Assembly: GCA_963169855.1 (NCBI GenBank) | Contig: CAUJCN010000002.1 | Location: 496,001 to 560,000, forward strand | Origin: Patescibacteria group bacterium | GTDB taxonomy: Bacteria > Patescibacteria > Dojkabacteria > J137 | DNA: 64,000 nucleotides | Direction of reading: 5' to 3' | Part shown: in pieces, positions 23,172 to 32,657 of the stretch | How positions within the stretch are numbered: position 1 is the stretch's first letter | Layout: every line of letters starts with the position of its first letter | Notes under the pieces: model-generated | Databases searched by the model: none | Seen by the model: only the letters and a program-made list of their open reading frames with translations | Told to the model about the DNA's origin: nothing | Program-made: the position numbers and the translations under genes

Positions 23172-26009
23172 ATGCTTCCAGCAGGACCTTACGAACACAA
23201 ACAATTTGAAAAAGAAATTTTAGACTTCTGGTTAGCAGGAGGTTACTACAGACCTGAATACTCACCAATTGCGGACTCGGTGATTTCTACAGAAGAAATG
23301 AAGAAAGATTCAAGATTGCCTTGGTGTTTGATTTGTCCTCCACCAAACGCTTACGGAAGACCTCACATCGGAAACATTTCTGGTTACGCATACATGGATT
23401 CGATGGCTAGATACCAACGAATGAATGGAAAGAAAGTTTTAGTTCTCCCAGGAAAAGATCATGCTGGATTAGAAGGTGAGGGCGTTTTTGTTAGAGAAGT
23501 TTTGGAAAAACAAGGTCGAAATAAATTCGATATGAAGAGAGAAGAGTTCTATCAAGAAATGATGGAATTTAATTTCCAGAATATGGAGAAAGGACTTCAA
23601 GATGAGAAAAACATCGGCCTATCTGCGGATTTTTCGAGGAATACATTTACTCTTGATCCAGATATTGTAGATACAGTGTTGGAAACTTTTGTTCAGATGT
23701 ACAAAAAGGACATGATTTATAAAGGCGTTAGAATTGTAAACTGGGATCCAAAAGCCAGAAGTGTTGTTGCCGATAATCAATGCGTTAGAGAAGAAAGGGA
23801 CGGAAGTCTTTACTATATTAAGTACCCGATTGTTAGTTCTGACGAATCATTGACAGTAGCTACAACCAGACCAGAAACAATGTTTGGAGATACTGCTGTT
23901 GCTGTGAATCCAAAAGATAAAAGATTTGCTAGTTTTATTGGAAAGACCGTACGAATTCCTCTTACAGACATAGAGATTCCAGTGATTTCTTCATTTAGGG
24001 TTTTAGAAGATTTTGGAACTGGAGCTTTAAAAATAACCCCAGCACATTCTCAAGATGACTATCAAATTATGATGGAGTGGAATAAAGAGAATACTGATAA
24101 AACAATTGGTTATCAAAATGTGATCGATAAAAGATTAACTCTAGTTGGCAAAACTCCAGAAAAATACAAAGGCAGAAAGTACAAAGAAGCAAAGGAAGAA
24201 ATTTTGAAAGATCTTACAGAACAAGGATTCTTGGTAAAAGAAGAGAAGGTTAAGCAGAATGTGCTGATCGCTGAAAGAACAAAAGCATTGATTGAACCGT
24301 TAATGTCTTCTCAGTGGTATTTAAAATATGATTCAATCAAAGAAGAATCCAAGAAAATGGTAAACGATGGGAGAATCAATCTTTTCCCAGAAAGTATGGT
24401 AGATAAATTCAATTTTTGGATGGATAACTTGAGAGATTGGGCTATTTCTAGAAGTTTATGGTGGGGCTACAGATTGCCAGTTTGGTATGCAGGAGAAGTT
24501 AAAGAGGAAATCGATGACAACGGAGAGGTTAGGGAATTGATTCGAACTTCTAATTTAACTCGAAAACTAAATTCTGAAGTAACAGTTGAACATGCAAGAG
24601 TTGAGGATGCAGAAGCGATTCACCGAATCAATGTTGATGGGTGGCATGACAATTTTGTTGATGAAGCGGCTGGAGTGACATTAGAAAGAATTCAAAACGA
24701 ATTTGGGAAAAGATACGATAACTCCGAAGCGATCGAGAAACATAAAGCTGATATTGTTAGCCCAAACTATAAATATCTTGTTGCAAAATCCAATGGGGAA
24801 GTAATCGGCTGGGCTATAACCGAAAATTTAAACATCGATGACACAAAATGGTTTGATGTTTACGTAGACCGAAATTGGAGAAGCAAAGGAATCGGATCAA
24901 CACTTTTAGATGCGATGATTTCTGAACTTCCTGAGACAACTTTCCATTTGGCAGTTCCAGAGAAAAGCCCCGCTGTTAAATTTTACGAAAACTATGGTTT
25001 TGTCGAATACGACAGGAATAGTGAAAATGAGTACGGACTTCCAATCATTCAGATGAAAAAGCTTCCCGAATGGGAAGAAGTTGAATACGGAAACGAAAAT
25101 CACATTAAAGTTCAGCAAGATTCTCCAGGAGAAGGATGGATTCAAGACGAAGATGTTTTGGATACTTGGTTTAGTTCTGGACAGTGGGTTTATGCGACTT
25201 TAAAGAAATACGATCTTATGGATACATTCTTCCCATCAGACGTAATGGTTTCTGGATTCGATATCCTTGAAAACTGGATTTCTAGAATGATTATGTTCAC
25301 TTATTTCCACGAGGGAAAAGAACCATTCAAAAATGTTTACCTTACTGGATTAGTACAAGGTACTGATGGACAGAAAATGTCTAAGTCGAAAGGAAATATG
25401 ATCGACATGGATAAAATCGTTGCAGAATATGGAACAGATGCAGTTAGACTTGCTTATTTCTACCAAAATTCAGCTGGAGCTTCTTATTCAATCACTCCTG
25501 AAAAGTTGAAAAACTTTAGAGGATTCTTAAACAAAATCTGGAACGCATCTAAGTTTGTTCTAAACAACGAACAGTACATTGATCAAAGTGTCATATTGAG
25601 CCTGTCGAAATATGACATCGATAGCTTGAAATTAGATTTATCTAAAAAAGTTTTAACTCACATAAACGAAGTAAATATTCACATCACTGAAAATATTGAA
25701 AAGTATCAATTAGGATTAGCAACATTTAACTTGTACCAGGAATTCTGGCATACATATTGCGATATTTTGATCGAAGAATCAAAAGAATATTTGTGGGATA
25801 AAAAAGATAAAGAAACTGGAGCGATTATTAGTTCTCCAAAGGCAGAAGACAGAGCAGAGGTTTCTACTGTGATGATATTCGCTTTGAAATCATATTTAAA
25901 ATTGTTACATCCATTCATTCCGTTCATTACTCAAACTATTTGGAACGAAGTTCCAAAGGACGAAACTGACCATAAAGTTTTGATGTATAGCCAGTGGAAT
26001 GTAAAATAA
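23172..26009 (+). CDS. valS: valyl-tRNA synthetase with an inserted GNAT domain
   Basis: Charges tRNA-Val. The 945 residues carry the class I HIGH motif as HIGN (65-68, after PPPNAYGRP), PGKDHAGLEGEG, the CP1 editing domain (TVATTRPETMFGDTAVAVNP, GTGALKITPAHSQDDYQ), RDWAISRSLWWGYRLPVWY, QDEDVLDTWFSSG and KMSKS (near 735-739). Between PVWY and QDEDVLDTW, a complete GNAT-like acetyltransferase domain is inserted (about 472-630): EHARVEDAEAIHRINVDGWH, AKSNGEVIGWAI, DVYVDRNWRSKGIGSTLLDA with the acetyl-CoA loop RSKGIG, and VKFYENYGFVEYD. After the anticodon-binding domain the protein ends without the usual C-terminal coiled coil. A REP-like palindrome is translated in frame near residues 807-815. 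Confidence 0.93.
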   Translation: MLPAGPYEHKQFEKEILDFWLAGGYYRPEYSPIADSVISTEEMKKDSRLPWCLICPPPNAYGRPHIGNISGYAYMDSMARYQRMNGKKVLVLPGKDHAGLEGEGVFVREVLEKQGRNKFDMKREEFYQEMMEFNFQNMEKGLQDEKNIGLSADFSRNTFTLDPDIVDTVLETFVQMYKKDMIYKGVRIVNWDPKARSVVADNQCVREERDGSLYYIKYPIVSSDESLTVATTRPETMFGDTAVAVNPKDKRFASFIGKTVRIPLTDIEIPVISSFRVLEDFGTGALKITPAHSQDDYQIMMEWNKENTDKTIGYQNVIDKRLTLVGKTPEKYKGRKYKEAKEEILKDLTEQGFLVKEEKVKQNVLIAERTKALIEPLMSSQWYLKYDSIKEESKKMVNDGRINLFPESMVDKFNFWMDNLRDWAISRSLWWGYRLPVWYAGEVKEEIDDNGEVRELIRTSNLTRKLNSEVTVEHARVEDAEAIHRINVDGWHDNFVDEAAGVTLERIQNEFGKRYDNSEAIEKHKADIVSPNYKYLVAKSNGEVIGWAITENLNIDDTKWFDVYVDRNWRSKGIGSTLLDAMISELPETTFHLAVPEKSPAVKFYENYGFVEYDRNSENEYGLPIIQMKKLPEWEEVEYGNENHIKVQQDSPGEGWIQDEDVLDTWFSSGQWVYATLKKYDLMDTFFPSDVMVSGFDILENWISRMIMFTYFHEGKEPFKNVYLTGLVQGTDGQKMSKSKGNMIDMDKIVAEYGTDAVRLAYFYQNSAGASYSITPEKLKNFRGFLNKIWNASKFVLNNEQYIDQSVILSLSKYDIDSLKLDLSKKVLTHINEVNIHITENIEKYQLGLATFNLYQEFWHTYCDILIEESKEYLWDKKDKETGAIISSPKAEDRAEVSTVMIFALKSYLKLLHPFIPFITQTIWNEVPKDETDHKVLMYSQWNVK
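25590..25616. repeat. REP-like palindrome, copy inside valS
   Basis: GTCATATT and AATATGAC form a perfect 8-bp stem around GAGCCTGTCGA. The sequence matches the core of the palindrome at 7265 apart from one or two bases. Read in frame, it encodes SVILSLSKYD within the anticodon-binding domain. Confidence 0.75.
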
Positions 26010-26012
26010 AGT

Positions 26013-26477
26013 ATGGTCAAATCTGCGGGAGTTTTATTATTCAGAACTAAGAATAAAGAGCTGGAAGTTTTTCTAGTTCATCCTGGTGGTCCATTTTTTG
26101 CAAAACGAGACAATGGAATTTGGTCTATTCCAAAAGGTGGAATCGAAGAAGGTGAATCTGATTTGGATGCTGGGAAAAGAGAATTATGGGAAGAAACGAG
26201 TCTTCATTTGGAAGACGAACCTGAAACTAAATTCTTAGACTTAGGAACAATAAAATATTCTTCTGGAAAACAACTTCATTTTTTTGCCTTTGAATACAAC
26301 GACGAAATTGATTTCAAATCAATTACCACTTTTATAGAATTCCCTTACAAATCTGGAACTAAAATTGAAATTCCAGAAAACGACCAAGGTGGATGGTTTA
26401 CTATTCAAGAAGCATTAGTTAAATTAAACAAAACTCAAGCTACAGTTTTACCTCGACTTCTAGATCTACTTAAATAG
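26013..26477 (+). CDS. Nudix hydrolase
   Basis: A 154-residue pyrophosphohydrolase. The Nudix box GGIEEGESDLDAGKRELWEE (about 44-63) fits GX5EX7REUXEEXGU, except that Thr-Ser follows where Gly-Leu is usual. The entry WSIPKGG and an early FLVHPGGPFFAKRDNG resemble the Ap4A-hydrolase or 'NTP pyrophosphohydrolase' group. The substrate is unknown. The gene starts 3 bases after valS, so the two are probably co-transcribed. Its 3' end overlaps the convergent gene by 8 bases. Confidence 0.88.
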   Translation: MVKSAGVLLFRTKNKELEVFLVHPGGPFFAKRDNGIWSIPKGGIEEGESDLDAGKRELWEETSLHLEDEPETKFLDLGTIKYSSGKQLHFFAFEYNDEIDFKSITTFIEFPYKSGTKIEIPENDQGGWFTIQEALVKLNKTQATVLPRLLDLLK

Positions 26478-27483
26478 ATTTGTTTGGTTTAGGTGGAATT
26501 GAAGGTGGTGGAGGCATTTGCGATCCTCCAGGTTTTCTATTTGTAAAAGGTGGAATCATTGTTGGAGGAGCCATTGGAGGAACTACAGGATTCTCCGATT
26601 CAAGTCGAACTTCGATTGGTTTAGTTTCCTCTTGTGGATTTAGTATAGAATCAAGTTCTTTAAGTAACTCTCCAAATACTTCGCTTTGATAACGAGTAGA
26701 AAACGACCCTGGCTTTGCTTTTGATTGAGATTCCACATAATTGCGTATTCTTTCTCTTACTGCCAAATTCTGTTCAAAATTTGATTTAGCAAAGTTGTTC
26801 TTCAAAGCATCTAGAATATATTTTATCGCTAAATTTGAAGGGTTCACTCCATCAACTTGCTCAAGAGAAGTGAGAAGAACATCGATGTTTCTTACATTAT
26901 CACCCTGATTTAGTGAATTAATGAATCTGAAAAGATCGAAAATTCGTGTTTGATAAGCAACTTCTCTTCTCTTAACAAGTTCTTGCTCACCTTTAAATTC
27001 TTCTTTCGTGACCTGTTCTAATATTATCCCAACTAACTTTCTTACACCTGTCGATTCTGGGGAATTTTCTGATTCAATGACTTCATCGACACCTGCAACG
27101 TTACCTTGGGATATTTGGTCATTAATTGCATGAATACTTTTTCCAATTTCAGTGTATAAGTATTTACCCGTTTTACTTGTAGTAGCGTAATATTCTTTTT
27201 CGCACCAGACCATTAACTCGTCTCGTTGGATTTTGGTCAATCGTAAAAGCAATCCCCTTACTTTGTTGAACAAGAATTGAATTAATCGATGACTTTTATC
27301 GAAAGAGTTTTCTATTCTCGGCAAATAATTCACAACTTCCTTAAGCGTTTCGTACCCATCGAAGCCTTTCGCTTCAAATAATTCTCCAAAAAAGCCTTCT
27401 AATTGAATAGGCGTAGCAACTTCCAATCGTCTAAAGATTACACTGATATCTCCGTTTTTCGGCTGGTCTACCCTTGGGTTCAT
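26470..27483 (-). CDS. hypothetical protein with proline-rich tail
   Basis: A 337-residue protein of unknown family. About 1-265 is helical and charged, with no membrane segment. The last 50 residues are rich in Pro, Met and Lys (PVVPPMAPPTMIPPF, then MPPPPSIPPKPNKSI), as in flexible binding tails. It overlaps the upstream gene by 4 bases, so both are translated from one mRNA. No function is proposed. Confidence 0.65.
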   Translation of the reverse strand: MNPRVDQPKNGDISVIFRRLEVATPIQLEGFFGELFEAKGFDGYETLKEVVNYLPRIENSFDKSHRLIQFLFNKVRGLLLRLTKIQRDELMVWCEKEYYATTSKTGKYLYTEIGKSIHAINDQISQGNVAGVDEVIESENSPESTGVRKLVGIILEQVTKEEFKGEQELVKRREVAYQTRIFDLFRFINSLNQGDNVRNIDVLLTSLEQVDGVNPSNLAIKYILDALKNNFAKSNFEQNLAVRERIRNYVESQSKAKPGSFSTRYQSEVFGELLKELDSILNPQEETKPIEVRLESENPVVPPMAPPTMIPPFTNRKPGGSQMPPPPSIPPKPNKSI

Positions 27484-27845
27484 ATGAATGGCTTTGTATT
27501 TAACTGTATTTTTCTTTGATCAAAAAGAGCTACGATTTTTTGCCTCTTCTCCTCTAATGTAGGAACTGCAAAATTGAATCCTTTAATTTTTCTAGCGAAA
27601 ATATCCACGGTCTGTTCAAGAAGTTTGCCGGAATTGAAGACCTCTACAATCTTATCCATAATCTGCATTGTATAAGGAGATCTTGTTTCTTCGCTAAGTT
27701 CTAAAAAATCAAAAAGTTTGTACAATTTTTGCTCATCGTTAGCACCTCGTTGCTCCATCACAACATCAAATGCAGTAAAGTTTAATGCTTGATCAGTTGG
27801 ATTTTTAATTAATTCTTCTAAAGCGGATTCTCCTGTTGCTGACAT
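27480..27845 (-). CDS. hypothetical protein, 121 aa
   Basis: A soluble, mainly helical protein that I do not recognise. It begins SATGESALEELIKNPTDQAL and is translationally coupled to the proline-tailed protein (4-base overlap). A TATAAT box on the minus strand lies about 22 bases before the ATG, so this operon has a short leader. Confidence 0.6.
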   Translation of the reverse strand: MSATGESALEELIKNPTDQALNFTAFDVVMEQRGANDEQKLYKLFDFLELSEETRSPYTMQIMDKIVEVFNSGKLLEQTVDIFARKIKGFNFAVPTLEEKRQKIVALFDQRKIQLNTKPFI

Positions 27846-27967
27846 AAGTTTTAGTTAAGTGATATACATTATAATACCATTACCTGAATAGTTTTTCTAA
27901 ATTTGTATTACAAAGCAAAGATTTTCTGAAGATAATTTTGTAGAATGACAATATTTACAAATAGACA

Positions 27968-29500
27968 ATGGAAAATACAAGCACTACAACGGAAGAAGTA
28001 AAAAATGATAATGTTGAGACTCCAAAAGAGCCTACAGTGGAAGTTAAAACTGAATCAAAGTTTCAAAAATTTAAAAGAAAATTTAAGAGTTTCGCAAAAA
28101 CTAGAAAAGGAAAAATCGTGTTAGGGGTGGGAGGAATTTTAACTGTTGGCTCAGTAATAGGATTGGTGTTATTGTTGAGTAAAAAGCCTGGAGCTCAAGA
28201 ACCTAATATTCAAGTCTCAGAAACAATTGCTTCAGATAAAATTTATGATAACTACGATTTTGTTTACTCAAGTGAGGACACAAGATTAATTGCGACAACT
28301 TATGATGGAGCAAAGCAACTTGAACTTGTTATAGGTGAAGCTAAGATTTTAGACTACATAATTTCTCCAGATAAACGAAAAATTACTTACGTCCTTTCTG
28401 ATGTAAATTATAAAAATAAAATTACTTCGCCAAATGTTGATATAACAAAATTCAATTTCTATCCTGTTGGCTTTAGTATTTATCAATTAGATTTAGAAAC
28501 TGGAGATAATAGCTTGATTTGGTCTAGGGATAGAATAGAGCTACCAGCTACGAATCAACGACTATACAAACAAAAAGAAGTAATTCTCCCTGACAGCTAC
28601 GCGATTGGATATGACTGGAATGGAATGCCATACAGTTACCCTGTAAGTTATTCCGAATTTATTGACGATATCGAGGGTGGGTACATTAGTACCTATTTGC
28701 CTTACGACTTATCTATGTTATTGACGAGAGGTGATATTAGACTAATAAATTACAGCGACACTGGCGCGTCTATCTTGTTCCTTGCCGAAAGTAAGTTGTT
28801 TTCATTTAGCAATACTTCAGAAACTCTCGCAGAAATTTCTGGAGAAGAACAGATTAATAATTGTTTCCCAGGATACTTAAGGTTTTTCAGCAATATTATC
28901 TTTCACCATACTCAATGCGGAACTACAATCTTTAGTGTCACGAACAATTCACTGGCAAAATATTCTGGGTTGCAAGTAAACAATGGGGAGTTAAAACCTT
29001 TGCAAGCTACTACTCAGGGAAACCTTTTAGCTGAAGTAAATTACTATGGCTATCCTAGACAATCCCCAGACAGTTTGAACTTTGTAAATCTTTCAACAAA
29101 TTCTATAAACAAAATCCAAGATCTTGCGGACGAAGATTCAGCAAAAGAGCTTGAAGTCATAAGATCAGAAAACATTTACACAATCCTTGCTAGCGACATT
29201 ACTGAACCTTCTGGACAAATCGTAAACCAAAATATTAAGTTAATGAAATACAATGCAGATTCTAATTTGTTTGAGGTAGTATCAACTTTGATTCTACCTG
29301 CAGATGCTGGGAATCTAATTTACGATGAATCTACAAACTCTCTTACCTTTTTTATTACCTATCGTTCAACTAGTCAGGTGATAATTGAGTATAAAACGGT
29401 AAATCTAGAAACTATGAAAGAGACTTTGCTATCGACTACGAAAGCTCCTTCAGATTCTGTACTAGTGTATAGACCTAAACTGTTAGGATTAAGAAACTAA
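27968..29500 (+). CDS. membrane-anchored beta-propeller-like protein
   Basis: A 510-residue protein. The N-terminal 60 residues are charged and probably cytoplasmic (many Glu/Lys, Thr). They are followed by a basic stretch KFQKFKRKFKSFAKTRKGK and one membrane helix (about 58-78, VGGILTVGSVIGLVLLL). The remaining 430 residues are beta-rich, with turns such as ISPDKRKITYVLSD and SIYQLDLETGDN, as in bladed propellers. The design matches the smaller protein at 5503. A TAGAAT box at 27941-27946 precedes the ATG by 21 bases. The envelope location is inferred; the function is unknown. Confidence 0.68.
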   Translation: MENTSTTTEEVKNDNVETPKEPTVEVKTESKFQKFKRKFKSFAKTRKGKIVLGVGGILTVGSVIGLVLLLSKKPGAQEPNIQVSETIASDKIYDNYDFVYSSEDTRLIATTYDGAKQLELVIGEAKILDYIISPDKRKITYVLSDVNYKNKITSPNVDITKFNFYPVGFSIYQLDLETGDNSLIWSRDRIELPATNQRLYKQKEVILPDSYAIGYDWNGMPYSYPVSYSEFIDDIEGGYISTYLPYDLSMLLTRGDIRLINYSDTGASILFLAESKLFSFSNTSETLAEISGEEQINNCFPGYLRFFSNIIFHHTQCGTTIFSVTNNSLAKYSGLQVNNGELKPLQATTQGNLLAEVNYYGYPRQSPDSLNFVNLSTNSINKIQDLADEDSAKELEVIRSENIYTILASDITEPSGQIVNQNIKLMKYNADSNLFEVVSTLILPADAGNLIYDESTNSLTFFITYRSTSQVIIEYKTVNLETMKETLLSTTKAPSDSVLVYRPKLLGLRN

Positions 29501-30480
29501 AACTTCTTGTACCACTCATTCATAGAAGTAATTACATCTTCTATTGAATGTTCAGCTTTCCAGTTGAGCAGTGTATTAGCTTTTGTTGGGATTGTAATTG
29601 CTTTCCCAACATCGCTTGGTCTTCGAGGTGCAATCTTATACTGGAAATCTTTATCTACAATTTCTTTAAACTTCTCCATTATTTCTAAAACTGAATAACC
29701 AGTTCCTGTTCCTAAATTAAAAACATTAAATCCAGGATTATTTTGCATATACTCAATTGCTTTTAAATGGGCAGAGCACAAATCAATTACGTGAATGTAG
29801 TCTCGAATTCCGCTTCCATCTGGAGTATCGAAGTCTGTTCCAAAAACTGAAAATTCTGTTGGTTTTATTTTGTAATATGATAGAAACAAAGCTGCAAAAA
29901 TACTTGTGTTTGTTGTAGATGGATCTCCAATTGATCCGTCCATTGCGTTGCCACAAACATTAAAATACCTTAAGGCAGTTGCGTTCAATCCAAATGCTTG
30001 ATTCGAATATTCTAAAAGTTTTTCGCAAGCTAGTTTCGAATATCCATACGGAGCAGTAGGTTCTGTAGGAGATTCTTCTGAAAGCACTCCTGTTTCGCTG
30101 AATTTATAGACATTTGCAGTAGAAGAGAATACAAAATTTTTAATTCCCTTTTCCTTGGCAAACTTTACAAGATTGGTTGTTCCGCCAATATTGTTGTCGT
30201 AATATTTTTCTGGAAATTCTACCGATTCTGGAATTGATTTTAACGCGGCAAAATTGATAATCGCATCTAGTTCAACATCAATTTTCAATAAGTCTTCATC
30301 ATTTCTAATATCCAATTGCTCAAACCTGAATTCACCGTATTTTTTTCTAAGCGAATCAATATTTTTTAAATCGGATGTCGATAAGTTGTCTATAACAAAT
30401 GGTGTGTGACCTTTTTCTAAGAGTAGAGCAACCATATGAGATCCGATGTAACCCGCACCTCCAGCAACAAGAATATTCAT
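29497..30480 (-). CDS. galE: UDP-glucose 4-epimerase
   Basis: Interconverts UDP-glucose and UDP-galactose (or the N-acetyl forms), supplying sugars for surface glycans. The 327 residues have the NAD-binding GGAGYIGSH at the N-terminus, DNLSTS, the catalytic FSSTANVYK serine/threonine block, the YGYSKLACEK Tyr-Lys pair, LRYFNVCG and the C-terminal NLGTGTGYSVLEI region. The family usually has about 330-340 residues. It faces away from the exporter operon that starts at 30576 and converges with the propeller gene (4-base overlap). Closely related epimerases cannot be excluded. Confidence 0.9.
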   Translation of the reverse strand: MNILVAGGAGYIGSHMVALLLEKGHTPFVIDNLSTSDLKNIDSLRKKYGEFRFEQLDIRNDEDLLKIDVELDAIINFAALKSIPESVEFPEKYYDNNIGGTTNLVKFAKEKGIKNFVFSSTANVYKFSETGVLSEESPTEPTAPYGYSKLACEKLLEYSNQAFGLNATALRYFNVCGNAMDGSIGDPSTTNTSIFAALFLSYYKIKPTEFSVFGTDFDTPDGSGIRDYIHVIDLCSAHLKAIEYMQNNPGFNVFNLGTGTGYSVLEIMEKFKEIVDKDFQYKIAPRRPSDVGKAITIPTKANTLLNWKAEHSIEDVITSMNEWYKKF

Positions 30481-30561
30481 AAAAGAAATTTAATCTAAAC
30501 CAAAGTTTATCATGAACTGATACCTATTATAAAAATTCCTACTGGGAACTGAATCTTGATG

Positions 30562-30567
30562 TATAAT
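30562..30567 (+). promoter_or_regulatory. -10 box of the polysaccharide export operon
   Basis: TATAAT, then AAATTGAT, then the ATG at 30576. Spacing of 8 bases gives a leader of at most one or two bases. This seems to be the promoter for the long run of genes to about 42158. Confidence 0.65.
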
Positions 30568-30575
30568 AAATTGAT

Positions 30576-31427
30576 ATGAAAAATGATGTTAGTGTATACG
30601 AACCCAATCAAAGATTAAAGACTGGAATCCTTTCTTCGTACATAATGATGATTCGGAACATAGTTGCCTCGAGAGAGCTTATCTATCAGCTATTCAGAAG
30701 GGACTTTGTGTTAGCTTATAAAAAATCATTTTTGGGATTCAGCTGGGTGTTGATATCTCCTATAGTCGGAATTCTTTCTTGGCTACTACTTAATGGAACT
30801 GGTGTTTTAAATCCTGGAGATTTACCAATTGATTTTGCACCTTACGTTTTACTTACATCATCGCTTTGGGGATTGTTTATGGGATTTTACTCCTCTGCAC
30901 AAGCAACTTTGGATGCTGGAAGCGGATTTATTAATCAGGTAAAATTCCCTCACGAAGCACTTTTGGTAAAGCAGACAGCTCAGCATTTAGCAAACTTCTC
31001 ACTCACATTTTTGGTAAGCGTTGTTACTTTGCTAATTTTTGGAATCGTTCCTAATATTACTATTGTTCTTTTCCCAATTGTGATTCTTCCATTATTCTTC
31101 TTAGGAGGAGGAATTGGGTTAGTGATGTCTGTTATCAATGTTGTTACACCAGACTTTGTTAGATTCTTTGGGGTATTTTTAGGTTTTGTTTTTTATGCAA
31201 CACCAATTATTTATTCTCCTAATATCGAAAATCCCCTATTACAGTCCTTAATCCAGATTAATCCACTTACTTATTTGATTGGTGCTGCTAGGGACATTAT
31301 AGTTAGTGGAAGCATTGGAAACATTGATAGATTTTTAGCCACTAGTATAGTTTCCTTTGTAATATTCTTAATCTCTCTCAGATTGTTTTTTGTTTCAGAG
31401 GATAAAGTTATCGAAAGAATGATTTAA
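30576..31427 (+). CDS. polysaccharide ABC exporter permease (Wzm/TagG type)
   Basis: Membrane subunit of an ABC-2 exporter for lipid-linked polysaccharides. The 283 residues have a cytoplasmic N-terminal amphipathic region ending LIYQLFRRDFVLAYKKSFLG, a typical Wzm/TagG signature. About six membrane helices follow, among them FSWVLISPIVGILSWLLLNG and IPLFFLGGGIGLVMSVIN-like segments. Near the end comes the conserved INPLTYLIGAARDII. The ATPase gene follows 3 bases later. The substrate is probably the glycan made by the glycosyltransferases downstream; that is inferred from the neighbourhood. Confidence 0.9.
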   Translation: MKNDVSVYEPNQRLKTGILSSYIMMIRNIVASRELIYQLFRRDFVLAYKKSFLGFSWVLISPIVGILSWLLLNGTGVLNPGDLPIDFAPYVLLTSSLWGLFMGFYSSAQATLDAGSGFINQVKFPHEALLVKQTAQHLANFSLTFLVSVVTLLIFGIVPNITIVLFPIVILPLFFLGGGIGLVMSVINVVTPDFVRFFGVFLGFVFYATPIIYSPNIENPLLQSLIQINPLTYLIGAARDIIVSGSIGNIDRFLATSIVSFVIFLISLRLFFVSEDKVIERMI

Positions 31428-31430
31428 ATT

Positions 31431-32642
31431 ATGGAAGAAAATCTAGTAGTAAGAGTAGAAAATTTATCGAAAAAATTCACAAGAAATATTAAACATACTT
31501 TGATCTATGGGACAATTGATGTTCTTAAAAGTATGATTGGCTTCAAACCGAACACTGCAAAACTCCGAAGAGGCGAATTTTGGGCACTTAAGAATATAAA
31601 TTTTGATCTTAAGAAGGGAGAAGTCCTTGGAATTATTGGAGAGAATGGTTCAGGAAAATCTACACTTTTACGTCTGTTAACAGGAATCTTTCCCCCAGAT
31701 ATTGGGACGGTAACTATCAGAGGACGAATTGGTGCACTGATTGCTGTAGGAGCAGGTTTCAATCCACATATGAGTGGATATGAAAACATTTACCTCAATG
31801 GAACCATTTTAGGTGCAACAACCAGCGAGATACACGATAAGATAGAAGAGATAGTGAATTTTGCCGATATTGGCGAGTTTATACATGCCCCTGTTTCTAC
31901 ATATTCCTCTGGGATGAGAGTTAGACTTGGGTTTTCTTGCGCAATTCATTTCACGCCAGAAATATTGTTGATCGATGAGGTTTTGAGTGTCGGAGATCTA
32001 AATTTCAGACAAAAATGTTTTAGGAAAATTGACGAGATAAGAAAAGATACGTCGATCATTTTCATTTCACACAATATGAATCAAGTACAAAGATTGTGTG
32101 ACCGAGTAATTGTAATGGACCATGGTGAAATAATTTTTGATGGTGAGACTTCAAAAGGAGTATCGCATTATTTAGAAATAAATAATCAGACATCGCAACA
32201 AAATTCCGACAGTTTCTTGATTGTGAACGAAACAACCGAATCTATTTCAAAATTGAATTTAGAATTGATCGATGAGAGTGGAGTGGCTAAAGCTTCTTTG
32301 AACTACCTTGAGACTTTGAAAATACTAACTTCTTTTGAAAGTAACGTTGAAATGGAAGAAGTCTTGATTGCCTTTGTCCTGTACTCTTCTGACGGAGTGG
32401 CTATAACCAAATTCGGACCAGAAGGAGCGACTAAGATAATTAAGGGAATCAATAAATTTAGCATTGAAGTTACACAGCCATTTTTCTTACCAGGGAACTA
32501 TTACATCGGTTTTAAATGGAGAGAGAAAAATAACTCAGTAATCGCTGACGCTACTACGAAAAGTTTCCGAATTACTCAGCCAAAGGACTACACAGTATCT
32601 GTTGGGCTGATCGATTCTAAATCAGTTCTAACAAAGCATTAA
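31431..32642 (+). CDS. polysaccharide ABC exporter ATPase (Wzt/TagH type) with C-terminal glycan-binding-like domain
   Basis: A 403-residue ATPase. Residues 1 to about 245 form the nucleotide-binding domain: Walker A GIIGENGSGKSTLL, the Wzt/TagH-type GALIAVGAGFNPHMSGYENI, ABC signature YSSGMRVRLGFS, Walker B ILLIDEVLSVGD and the switch His in IFISHN. Residues from about 260 to the end form a beta-sandwich like the Wzt C-terminal domain, which in O-antigen exporters recognises the chain terminus. Its presence suggests export of a finished, end-capped chain. Methyltransferases such as those at 33478 and 34050 could supply the cap, which is inference. Confidence 0.92.
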   Translation: MEENLVVRVENLSKKFTRNIKHTLIYGTIDVLKSMIGFKPNTAKLRRGEFWALKNINFDLKKGEVLGIIGENGSGKSTLLRLLTGIFPPDIGTVTIRGRIGALIAVGAGFNPHMSGYENIYLNGTILGATTSEIHDKIEEIVNFADIGEFIHAPVSTYSSGMRVRLGFSCAIHFTPEILLIDEVLSVGDLNFRQKCFRKIDEIRKDTSIIFISHNMNQVQRLCDRVIVMDHGEIIFDGETSKGVSHYLEINNQTSQQNSDSFLIVNETTESISKLNLELIDESGVAKASLNYLETLKILTSFESNVEMEEVLIAFVLYSSDGVAITKFGPEGATKIIKGINKFSIEVTQPFFLPGNYYIGFKWREKNNSVIADATTKSFRITQPKDYTVSVGLIDSKSVLTKH

Positions 32643-32657
32643 TTTTAGTATTTGCTT

